The translations under genes and the position numbers were made by a program. DNA of 64,000 nt from Argopecten irradians (Eukaryota; Mollusca; Bivalvia; Pectinida; Pectinidae), in NCBI RefSeq assembly GCF_041381155.1, contig NC_091140.1:27506952-27570951 (forward strand). Reading direction: 5' to 3'. How positions within the stretch are numbered: position 1 is the first letter of the stretch; every line of letters begins with the position of its first letter. The notes beneath the pieces are model-generated. The model worked only from the letters and a program-made list of their open reading frames with translations. It ran no database searches and was not told where the DNA came from. Shown here one piece after another: positions 43,798 through 54,826 of this stretch.

Positions 43798-44823
43798 AAC
43801 ATCTCATGATGACGGCCTAAAATTATGCAGTACTATCAAAAACAGTATTGCAAGGTTTATTATGGAATTTACTCCATTAAAAAGATGGTTGCTCTTTATT
43901 GTGAGCATTCACTTTTGCTATATTAGTGAACGAGTTAATTTTTCCGAAATAAACAACCCACACACGCACACATGCAAAGAAAATGGAAATAACGACAAGT
44001 GAAATACTCTGTATAGAATATTACTGTTAGAAATTGACAAACACATGATCTTTAATTCCTCTCCAAGCAAATCACTATCAAAGAGGTGAATGCACATTTT
44101 CTTCTCGCAATATTAAACTACCAGATATTAGTATTGTTCTGATTAATCAATTTTGCCGATGTCTAGTCGTTTTGGCCTAAAAATTAATTAATCAATCTTC
44201 GTTTATCTTGATGGATCACAATTTGACTAACTAACATTTACATACAAACAATTTGGTAAATTCATGACATCTAGCAAGATGTTCGATCTCATCAAAAGCT
44301 TCATATGTAGATACTGAAAGCTTATGTCCGAACGCTTTGTGAAACAAGGGCACTGATTGGCTGAATAGCTCAATGTGATGACCAATCAGAATAGTCATTT
44401 AAATTTGTATGCTGCATGGACATGGATACAAAATGTCTGAGTAGTGAGTCACAAGGGGCATTTCTTACCAAAGAAGCTAGCGTAACATTGGCTGATCCAG
44501 CTTTTTATTGTGGAAACAATTTAAATGAAATGTAGCACTTAGACAATAATACATCTTCATTTTCAAATGACATAAGGATTTTCCCGGAAACAAAAATGAA
44601 AGTAACGTTAAGTTTTCGTAGAAAAATAAATAAAATGAAACCTTTATTACCTCATTTATTTGGTTAAAATAAAACTTCAGTTCATAATCAATCATTAGTC
44701 GATCATCAGTCACTTGCTTGGATGTGACAATCGATCATGAAAATACAACCGATTCCCAACACTACCAGGTATACAGTACAGTGTTCCAAGTCAGTTTTTC
44801 AGTTTTCTGTACTCCCCTACCTG
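43798..44823. other. AT-rich DNA, nothing recognised
   Basis: About 1 kb without coding potential, RNA gene or clear repeat. Confidence 0.35.
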
Positions 44824-45385
44824 AAACAAGAATTCCACAGAAGTGGATGTGTTGCCTGCACAGCATCCCAAAATACTACTATTTACAGTTGAAAATATAG
44901 TTAATAATTAGGTGTAGTTATCAAGTCTCGTAACTCTTGCCAATTTTGATGGATTTTGACCAGTATCGAACCCATCTAAGATCTAATTGATATAAAGCAA
45001 TATACCAAAATTGGTTGAAATTGGACAACAAATGACAACAAATACTAAAGTTTATGAGTGGAAACCATGGATTTATCTGTTTTAATGATTTAAAAGTCCC
45101 ATAACTCCTGCAAATATTGACGGATTTTGATCAGTATCAAACCCATCGAAGATCTCATTGATATAAAGCAATATACCAAAATTGGTTGAAATTGGACAAC
45201 AAATGACAACAAATACTAAAGTTTTTGAGTGGAAACCATGGATTTATCTGTTTTGCCGATTTTGAAGTCCTGTAACTCTTGCAAATATTAATGGATTTTG
45301 ACCATTATTAATCTCATCCGAGCTTATTGATGTAAAGCAATATACCAATTTTTTTTTTGAAATCAGACAATAAATATTTAAGTTA
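44824..45385 (+). mobile_element. Pearl-type element, family E, 3'-truncated copy
   Basis: Starts AACAAGAATTCCACAGAAGTGG (hairpin TTCCAC…GTGGA). About three core units of 155-160 bp follow, with TCTCGTAACTCTTGCCAATT, ATATAAAGCAATATACC and GGTTGAAATTGGACAACAAA. The 3' hairpin seen at 25080-25120 is missing. Confidence 0.78.
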
Positions 45386-45465
45386 CAAAAATGTGGGTAC
45401 AATGCCATATTTAAGGGGTACCTATATTTGCATATTTTTCTCATGTGTTTTCTTAGGTAGAAAAT

Positions 45466-45894
45466 AACAAGAGGCCCAAGGGCCTTAACGGTCATCTGAC
45501 TACCTTGACAATAGTCATATAGGAAATTAATTAGATATAGTAGCCATCTTCAATTTGGGACAACCAGAGATTAACTACACTTTGTCAGCACCAGGTAAGG
45601 ATCATATTTCATGCAAGTTTCAGCCAAATGGCACAGGTAGAACTTGAGAAGAAGTTCAAAATGTGTTTTCAAGATGGCGGTTGTGGAGGCCACCTTGAAT
45701 TTCGGATCAACCCCGAAAAATAACAACACTTTGTCAGGATCATTTCATTAAAGTTTCAGCCAAATCGCATCAGTAGAACATGAGAAGTTCAAAATGTGTA
45801 AAGTTAACACACAGCGGACAACGCACGGCAGACGTCAAAGGACGAAACATGACGACTGTAGGTCATCCTGACCCTTCCGGGTCAGATGACCTTA
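45466..45894 (+). mobile_element. Pearl-type element, family B, copy 2 (short)
   Basis: Starts AACAAGAGGCCCAAGGGCCT, then TAACGGTCATCTGACTACCT. Fewer core units than the copy at 28979. It ends GGACGAAACATGACGACTGT, hairpin CTGACCCTTCCGGGTCAG, then ATGACCTTAAAA. Confidence 0.82.
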
Positions 45895-45944
45895 AAACAA
45901 ACTGTAACATATATTTTGCTAAAGGAGGAAAAAAAACGCAAATG

Positions 45945-46300
45945 AAACCAGATCATGATGTAACAACATTTTATCAATATCATATTAGGATCATTTCAGG
46001 CAAGTTTCAGCCAAATAGGACCAGTAGAACTTTAAAGTAACAAAACTTGGTCTGGACCATGTCAGGATCATTTCAGGCAAGTTTCAGCCAAATAGGACCA
46101 GTAGAACTTTAAAGTAACAAAACTTGGTCTGGACCATATGTCAGGATCATTTCAGGAAAGTTTCAGCAAAACGCACTGGTAAATCTTGAGAAGAAGTTCA
46201 AAATGAGTTTTCTGCGGCCATCTTGGATTTCGAATTGGGCCGAAAAAATAACAACACTTTGTTGGTACCATATATGTCAGGATCATTTCGTTTCAGGAAA
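45945..46300 (+). repeat. Family B core units without element ends
   Basis: Three partial units with CATTTCAGGCAAGTTTCAGC, ATAGGACCAGTAGAACTTTA and CGGCCATCTTGGATTTCG. They follow the short family B copy without its terminal hairpins, so they may be an older, decayed insertion or an expansion of the core. Confidence 0.6.
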
Positions 46301-49300
46301 TAGTTTCTGTCTCAGGGGACAATAAAAGTGCTATTATCCTAATATCCATTCAATAAAGGTATATATTATTGCCAAAAAAGGAATGATATTATCAATTCAA
46401 AAATGCTCATACCATTTTTTTCTTCATAGTTCATACTTATACCAGTTCATACAGTTTACTTAAACAGAGAGTGGTAATATTTACTTGCTGTGAAAAACGA
46501 TAACTGTAATCCAAACAAGTATTGTGAATGCGTCATTAACAGTTTTTATAACCTGTATGACGTCGTTCAATAAAGAAAAAAATGTGTTAAAATGTTAATC
46601 AGCACAACAGGACATAAGGGTTCACACAAAAAACAGAAACTTATACCTGACCATAATTACTAATTGTGAAACTCCTAATTATAGGACTTTTTCAAACTGA
46701 GATGGCGTAACCATTTAGTGTTTTAATATACACTGATTTTCTGAGAACAGTAACCGTGATTAGCTTCCATGACCTCAATGCCAGCCCAGAAACCCAACAT
46801 TGTATCCTCACGATGTGCTAATGTGTAGCTTCGTGGAAATTCATAGAAATATTTTTGGGAAATATATATTGGCTTGTCAAAATAAGTAGCCATGAAATCT
46901 TGCAATTGTTTGGTGTTGTAACCTCATCTTAGGCCATCGTTATACATTTTCTGATGTTATTAATGTTTTTAAGAAACCTTTTTCTCTGATGAAAGGTAGT
47001 GGGCCTTTAAATCTGATTAATTTATTGCAATGCAGATGCCTTGACTGGCATCTCATAGTGATAAAAAAGGTACCAGGTGCATCATGGAAGGTGTTTCCTG
47101 TTTGTTTTCAGCAGTAATACTGGCATCATATGGTTTGTTGTGTCCCTAAATGGGAAAGGTTGGACATTTGCAGGATCATACCAACAAATGACAATGTCCA
47201 ATTGCTTTGCATTGCCGAGACGGATAAAGCCATATCATCAAGAGCCGCGAGGGCTGCAATGGTTTATCATTTTGTTACCTTATCCTACTATTAGCCTCCA
47301 CGTCTGAAGTCACGCTAAAGTACTTCTCAGGTCCGGGTTTTTCTAGTTGGTATCCCTGTTGTCCTTTAAAACCCATCTAAAACTGGTACGCCTAATTGAC
47401 CCTGGCTTTTAATTCAAGCAAAACTAATCAAACCAACACCATACAAGAGCCAAATCAGTTCTTACCATCGGCCAAATGCTGCAATCTAATAACAAAAAGA
47501 GAGGGGTCGAAATTCTTTCGGAAGTATGTCACAGGAATGTTATTTACAGTAGGATTCCCGCTTAGATTGAATATGTCATTTTCCGGGAACAAAATATGCA
47601 AATTGGAGTATTCGATATCTCGGAGATGACATTTTGCACCTCCGTTTGACCCACACAAAGTATGTGAATACCCTCGGGTAGAATCGTTTCCGTTTTTTTT
47701 TTTTTTTTTCTTTGTTAATACGTAAATTTTTTACACTTAAAAATGAGTCATAAAGTAATTATTTTCCCCGAAGCTGTAAATCGATTTTAATTGTTTAATA
47801 ACAAAAATATTCCATATTAGATTGTGTTTAAGTTTGATCGACAATGACAGATTGAGATTTGAGAAACAGCTAAACGATCGATATCAAATGCAATTAGATT
47901 CTACTAAACAGGATTGGATTTGTGTCTACAATTCTGAACCTAAATAATAAACAAATTTACGTACATTTGCCTGGCAAAATGAACTTACGATCGTGATTAA
48001 ACTTCAAAGTGCCGATCAACTAGTAGTGTTGTTTTAACATGTGTATATGAATTCAAAAATGGCGGCAGGTGATGAATCCATGCGTTCACTCGACCTAAAT
48101 GTGTTTTTGAGAATTTTCCCTGTATTTTTGATCTATACGGTGAATAGCTTGATAACATTTCAGAAATTAATGCATATTCAATTAGCAATGAAACAACGTA
48201 GCAAGTATCTTTTTGTATCCTAAGCTTACATACTGTACGAAACTTGCGGTAGTCATTGCACGCCGACTTTGCATGCTTTTATGTCTCGTTCAACGAGACG
48301 CTTGATACGCACATGTCTGTCGTAGTCAACAAGACTCTGGTTGAACGAGACTACTCATCATGAATGGCGATTGTTGTAAGGAAGCATGGTTTCTCCAACC
48401 GATCGCGAACTAAGGTACGTTACGTTAATATATAAACATATTTCAAAATGCAAATGCTTTAATTAGATGTTTGAGTCAGTGAATATACTAAAGTTATGAT
48501 CAACCGCTGCTGATGTAAATCGTAACAGCGTCGAATACCTTTGCAGATTCATGCATAAAATAACAAGCCATACTATAACGTTAATCTGTTACCAGGATGA
48601 TTTCTAGTAAAAGCGAAGTATCTTGAAACATATATCGGCGAATTTCGCTAAAAATATATTGCAACATTGAAAAATATTCGATTTTATTTTTAGAATTTCC
48701 CAAATATTTTATTCAAATAACCGGAGGTCATGTAAAAGTCTATGCAAATACACGGAGTTGAAAAACAAAGATAAAGAAGGAAAAAATCGGGACCGCAGAA
48801 TTTTATGCAAATAACCGAAATATTCGAATAACCGTTATTCGATTATGTGGAGTCCTCTGTAATGCCTACAACATAGTACAACCTTACATAATGTTCTCAG
48901 GAAATCTAGTGGGAGGAAGCCAACAACAACTAATCACCTACAGATATTAAAGACATTAATAGTAACAGATGAAAAAAACTCTCACTTTCAATACATGTTT
49001 TATAAATTACAGGTCAAAAATCAAATTATATTTGATGCATAATTTAACATCAGCTAGACAGGCATCAATTAATATTTATCAATATAAATTAAATTTCCCT
49101 TCATTATATGTGCTTTCACTGCTTTATATTTGAACAGTACACAGCAATGATGTTCTGACAAAAAATTCTGATGTCATATTGTAAGGCAATGAATTTCTAG
49201 ACAGATTAAATTTGAAAATAGATCCATTTATTAAAAGAAAACAAAATAGCTGACACCTGGTCTGACAACTATAATCCAGGATCAGCTAAGATCTAATCGA

Positions 49301-50059
49301 TTCTCTCATCTGTGGAAGAATAAATATGCTCAGAGTGTCAATTCCCTGTATCGGCCGAGGCAAGTACACAAAACTATATCAACACCCTATAGTTCTCCAT
49401 TCAAAATCTTTGTTAACATATGTGTGACAACCTACATATATGCCGCTGTTGGATTTTTCCAATTAATCTATCCACTAACACTTTGGATGGTAATCTCTTT
49501 CAAGTTGACTTTTACAGGTATTCGAAATGAAAACATAAGCATTATATACCGGGATACCATGTTCTAGAACCCCCCCACTGAGAAATTCCGAGACCCCACT
49601 AGGCTTTCAAGTTGACCCCCTATGAAGAATAGAAAATAAACAAACAATAACTACCTGGCCAATTTCAATTGCAAATCCACAATAGCTAGGTGTTAAATGG
49701 GCTTTCCTTACCTGATATGTAGGAGAGGGGCCCCCGATTACTGCCAAATGTAAACAATCATTACCGCGCTTGAAGAAAATCACCTGGTCGTTGATAATGG
49801 TATTCCTGGGACATGTTAATGTATATATATTACACAGACTGGAATTATATTGCTATATTCTACCTGTAAGATCCTATCTAATGCTCATCAGTCTTTATAC
49901 ATTTTAATCATGCAGCATATAATGTAGATACTTAACTCAATCATTAATTATTTATACAAAGTCTCTGTTCAATCAAGTAGCAAACACAACTGGATTATAA
50001 GTCATAATTTATATACTGAACTTCTAAAAATGTTATTGTAAATGAGATATGTACGCCAT
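46301..50059. other. No gene recognised
   Basis: AT-rich DNA. 46920-47010 (TAGGCCATCGTTATACATTT … AGGTAGTGGGCCTTTAAAT) resembles 63740-63870. A poly-T lies near 47693-47710. Around 48250-48420 GC content rises and a short frame ATGAATGGCGATTGTTGTAA occurs, but no exon can be supported. Confidence 0.35.
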
Positions 50060-50514
50060 TCAACATAATCCCAGAGGGGTCTTTGCGCCCACCTATGAAA
50101 TTTGGAAGAAGGAACATTTCCCTGTTTTTTTCTTTTTTCCTTGAAATATTTAAAACAAATAGGAAAACCTCACATTAAGTCTGCTTAGAAGCAACACACT
50201 TCAATATGTCAAATTCAAGATGACTCCTTTCCATGATGTCATTGGATTTGTTCTATTTGCAAAATTATATATAAGTATCAAGTATACTCTGAACATTAAA
50301 TTTTTTTAGGAAGTGTCAAAATTCAAGATGGCTGCTAATTATATAATAGGCCAATTAAGTTGTTTTCTGATCGTTTGCAAAATACAATAGGTAGAACTAT
50401 AAGAACCAAGAGTAATCTACATATGAAATTTCAGAGAGACTCCTCAATAGATTATGTGAAATAGTGATAAAAAAAACTTCCATTAACAAAATCAATGATA
50501 AACAAATTTTAATC

Positions 50515-51042
50515 CAGAGACAAATAGTTATTTATAGTTGAAAATTTTGTTAATAATTAAGTGAATTCCCATAACTCTTGCAAATATTGATGGATTTTGA
50601 GATCGAAGCATCAAACCCATCTAATTATAATATCTCATTGATATAAAGCAATATACCAAATTTGGTTGAAATCGGACAAATTACACTAAAGTTGTCAAGC
50701 GGAAACCATAAATCAAAGATTTTAAAGTCCTGTAACTCTTGCAAATATTGACGGATTTGCCAGTATCAAATCCATCTAAGATCTCATTGATATAAAGCTA
50801 CATACCAAATTTGGTTGAAATTGGATGATAAATATTTAAACATGGATTTATCTGTTTTGACGATTTTAAAGTCCCGTAACTCTTGCAAATATTGACGGAT
50901 TTTGACATTATTAACGTCATCCAAGATCTCATTTATATAAAGCAATATACCAAATTTGGTTGAAATCGAACTATAAATACTAAAGAAATCGAGCGCAAAC
51001 CGTTTCCTTGACACTGATGCTGACATAGTGATACAGGCAACA
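50515..51042 (+). mobile_element. Pearl-type element, family E, nested copy
   Basis: Three core units (CCCATAACTCTTGCAAATAT, TCATTGATATAAAGCAATAT, AATTTGGTTGAAATCGGAC) and the 3' end CTGACATAGTGATACAGGCAACACAAAA. The 3' hairpin is eroded compared with the copy in the GLIS2-like intron. It interrupts family C sequence. Confidence 0.72.
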
Positions 51043-51112
51043 CAAAAACCAAGATAGCTGCCAATTGCCTATTGGCCATCTTATTGTCTGATTCCAATTC
51101 CATAATTGACAT

Positions 51113-51655
51113 ATGTAGCGGGATTGGACTAGGTTGATCATTGATAACTATAGGTAGCTCAGTCGGTAGAGCACTCGGCTAGTGTTCGGAGGGTCCCAGG
51201 TTCGAATCCCGGTCTGGCCGCTACATTTTCTCCTTTCCTGTTACAGAATTGGCACTCAACTAAATAACCCAGGGTGTTGGTGTTGGAAGGGTCTTGTATG
51301 TTTTCCAGGGGAGGCTTTGAGAAAGGAGGGAGGAGTGTAGCGAGATTGGACTGGGTCGATCATCAGTGACTTATCTAATGGGTAGCTCAGTCTGTTGAAC
51401 ACTCAGCTAGTGTTCGGAGGGTCCCGGATTTGAATCCCAGTCTGGCCGCTACATTTTCTCCTCTCCTGTTACAGAATTGGCGCCCAACTAAATAACCCAC
51501 AGTGGTGGTGTTTGGAGTCTTGTATGTCTTCGAGGCCAAAGACTTCGAGAAAGGGGTGTAGTGGGATTGGACTGGGTTGGTAGAGCACTCGACTAGAGGG
51601 TTTGGATGGTCCCGGGTTCGAATCTCAGTCTGGCTGCTACATTTTCTCCTCTCCT
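51113..51655 (+). mobile_element. tRNA-derived SINE-like units in tandem (about 2.5 copies)
   Basis: Each unit of about 220 bp starts GTAGCGGGATTGGACTAGG and contains a tRNA-like head with box A (TAGCTCAGTCGGTAGAGC) and box B (GGTTCGAATCCC), then CGCTACATTTTCTCCTTTCC and a unique body. The first copy has the best boxes (51150-51225); later copies are eroded. The acceptor stem does not pair, so this is not a functional tRNA. Further decayed copies lie at 56185-56420 and 57190-57300. Confidence 0.72.
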
Positions 51656-51815
51656 ATCAAATATACACAATTATAGGCCAAGGGAAACCTACATATAAAA
51701 TCTGAGATTCCATTATTACTTTCGGAGAAAAAGCGGTAGCAAAAATTGTTTACAGATAGGCAGTGCAGTCGACCGATGGCAATTTGAATTGCCTTCCTTC
51801 TGATGATGTTGGGCT

Positions 51816-53942
51816 AATATTCATGCACCTATCATATAGTAAGTCCATAAACTGAAAAAAAAATTAAAGTTAAGTAGTTCCTATAGATTCATATTGTTGA
51901 TTTAACAAAAAGCTCCGGCTATGAATAACAATATGTACCAGTACATGTGCAATATCAGATTCTCATTATATCTACTATCTATCTTGTCTCCCTTGAATGA
52001 TTACAAATCACCCCTGCACTACCAAAAACAAACATCTGTCACCTTACATCAAAACAACCATACTAAAACCAATTATGACATGAGATCAATGGTATACTGA
52101 AACCTATAATTAAACATTTCCCCTAATTTTCCCCAGGACTTTTTTCCACTTTCTTTTCATTACACATGGTATCGCAGAAACCCTTTATATGAATCTGCAT
52201 GAAGATCTTTCAGTTTTCGAATATCGAACTTCAATGATGACCAACTGTCAATTGACTGTTTTGGTTATCAGATCAAACATCCACATTAAGTGATAGTTAG
52301 ACCAAAGAAAACACACCTGCACATCATGAATAAAGAGAAACTTTCATTGCAATAAAGTTGGATCAAGTTGGACCTGCAATTACATGTATTCAATCCGCAT
52401 AGTTATTGAAATATCATACTTGATAACCATGTTATACCTTTCAGTATAGACCTTTGTAATTCCAGCATAGTTACAGAACATGGTCAATTGAGTAGTCTTA
52501 TTATCATTTTAACTATAAAAAGAATTAAGTCATTTCTCAGTATATTTGACTCCTGTCATTACACCTATCGGTCTCATTGAAGAATCTTAGCACATATCAC
52601 ACCTGTGACTTGAACAAAGGTCAAGGACATTTATTCGAACAAATTAAACAGTCCTTCATGCAAACATGCTACCTTACATTTGCTACCAGGTATAAAGTAG
52701 AAGTTGCAAATATATACATATTGATCGAAGCAAAAAAAATAATCTCAGATGAACAAAACAGATCCAAAATGGAATAGACAATTCTTTCTCTTACCTTGGA
52801 CATTGGACAGAGAAACCTATATATAGTGTTGGGAATCGGTTTAGATTTCATCATAGATGGGTTGCCATGAAGGCATTTTGTTTTCATATTGGATTTATTC
52901 TACATAGTGTATAATACTATTTTATTATCAGATTGACTCAAGTAACAATCTTTATTGATGAACATATTAGGCCAAAAAAATAATATGTCTGTTTAGGGTT
53001 ACCCGACCAACCCTAATTTTTACTCTCGACCCTAACTTTTTCGCACTTTTCTACAAACAAAAAATATTTGAAAGTCGGGATATCAATCTCAGACTCTGGT
53101 TCCGGTCAATATTTTAGAGCGAAAGACAAAAATCTGTCCCACCTACCGCTCCTATTTTTTGAGTGAAGAGAGAAACAGCATAAACTCTACTCTCTAAGGA
53201 AAAATGAAAGTAGAATTCCTACTTCCTGTTTTGATACCAATCATCGATGTTGATGCATCATAATCGATTAATCGTAATTGGTTATCTTTTTAGATACGAC
53301 ATCGATTATAATTGATCATTGTGACAACACTATGTCTTAATACTTCCTGTAAAATTTCTTTTATCCTACCAAGGGTTAGTCACCATATAATATGATCAAT
53401 GTTATGATGTCATGACATTATTATAATGACAGTCTTCAAGTGTACCAATTAACTATCAACTGTATACATTGTATAATCATTAAATCAATATTTAATAGGT
53501 GTAATAGGTAAGAGACTGAGATCACAGCTCTTGATACCTTTATTTCAAATGACAACTAGAATATACAAAAAACTTCTTTCATCGGCTTAATTCAATTTCT
53601 GAGACACTGTGATTTAAGATAGACCATCCCTTCTGGTTTCCTCTCAAGGATTTTGTTCTTTTTTTATATTTTGATTATAGGTATACCCTGATCACAAATA
53701 CCACATAAAAATCATATGTCACCGAGTTAATTTTTCTTCCATGGTTGCTTAAAAATATGTACTAATGACATAAATTTCCGGATTTTAAGGATTTTTAAAT
53801 AAATAATATTTCCTCCGTGTAACATCTATTAACATATAAAGAATATGCCCGTAACATGTTCATACCTTGAGTAGGTAATAAAGAATTCATAAATATATCA
53901 AATAAGCTGGGTTTTACACAATAAAATGAAATATCATTATTT
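51816..53942. other. No gene recognised; dispersed repeat at 52985-53220
   Basis: AT-rich DNA. 52985-53220 has a more structured, GC-richer stretch (GGGTTACCCGACCAACCC, ACCCTAACTTTTTCGCAC) that looks repeat-derived but has no second copy here. Confidence 0.35.
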
Positions 53943-54826
53943 AACAAGAGATCCCAGAGGGATCTTGGCGCCCACCAAAGAATGATCTATGTCTGACAAT
54001 GGAAAGAGGGATCTTTTCTCTGCTTTTCAAACTTTTGCAAACATACTACATATAAAAATTTGAGACAGTACTTTCTGAGAAATAGCAGTAACAAACTTCA
54101 ACTATCAAAATCCAAGATGGCTCCTTGGCGGCCATCTTGTTGATCGATCGGTCCCAAATCGAAATAAGCACAACTAGGGCCCTAGGGGAACCTATATATA
54201 TGAAATTTGAGACAGATCCCTTCAGTACTTTCTGAGAAATAGCGATAAGAAACTTTAAGTATCAAAATCCAAGATGGCTGCCTGGCGGCCATCTTGTTGA
54301 CCGATTGGTCCCAAAATGCAATATGCACAACTAGGGCCCAAGGGGACCTACATATGAAATGTGAGACAGATCCCTTAAGTACTTTCTGGGAAATAGCGAT
54401 AACAAACTTTAAGTATCAAAATCCAAGATGGCTGCCTGGCGGCCATCTTGTTAACCGATTGGTCCAAAAACGCATTATGCACAACTAGAGCCCTAGGGAA
54501 ACATACATATGAAATTTGAGAAAGATCCCTTCAGTACTTTCTGAGAAATGAAGATAACAATCTTTAACTATCAAAATCAAAGATGGCTGCCTGGCGGCCA
54601 TCTTGTTGACCGATCGGTCCCAAAACGCAATATACACAACTAGGGCCCTAGGGGAACCTACATATGAAATTTGAGACAGATCCCTTCAGTACTTTCTGAG
54701 AAATAGCGATAACAAGAATTGTTTACAGACGGACGGATGGACGGACGGACGGACGGACGGACGGACGGAAGGACCACGGACAAAAAGCGATTTGAATAGC
54801 CCACCATCTGATGAAGGTGGGCTAAA
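53943..54826 (+). mobile_element. Pearl-type element, family C, well-preserved copy with (ACGG)n
   Basis: Starts AACAAGAGATCCCAGAGGGA, then TCTTGGCGCCCACCAAAGAA as in the 31943 copy. About five regular core units of roughly 148 bp follow, then a pure GGAC/ACGG microsatellite near 54727-54772, then ATTTGAATAGCCCACCATCT and the hairpin ending GGTGGGCTAAAAA. This is the clearest example of the family. Confidence 0.9.

Larger units (their letters stand above)
50060..51815 (+). mobile_element. Pearl-type element, family C, carrying nested insertions
   Basis: The start is decayed (AATCCCAGAGGGGTCTTTGC, then GCCCACCTATGAAATTTGG). Family C core continues to about 50500, resumes at 51042-51112 (CAAGATAGCTGCC…GGCCATCTTATTG…CAATTCC) and again at 51656-51815, ending GATGGCAATTTGAATTGCCT and CTGATGATGTTGGGCTAAT. 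The gaps are filled by a family E element (50515-51042) and a tRNA-derived repeat array (51113-51655). Confidence 0.65.

Noticed and set aside
42522-43802. Overlapping open frames of 161-369 codons on the minus strand
   Set aside because: They are produced by a 34-bp tandem repeat whose translation has no stop in any frame. No start context, splice sites or domain support a gene.
51150-51225. A functional tRNA gene
   Set aside because: Boxes A and B and a T-arm are present, but the 5' and 3' ends do not form an acceptor stem and the unit repeats in tandem with a long body, so it is a SINE head.
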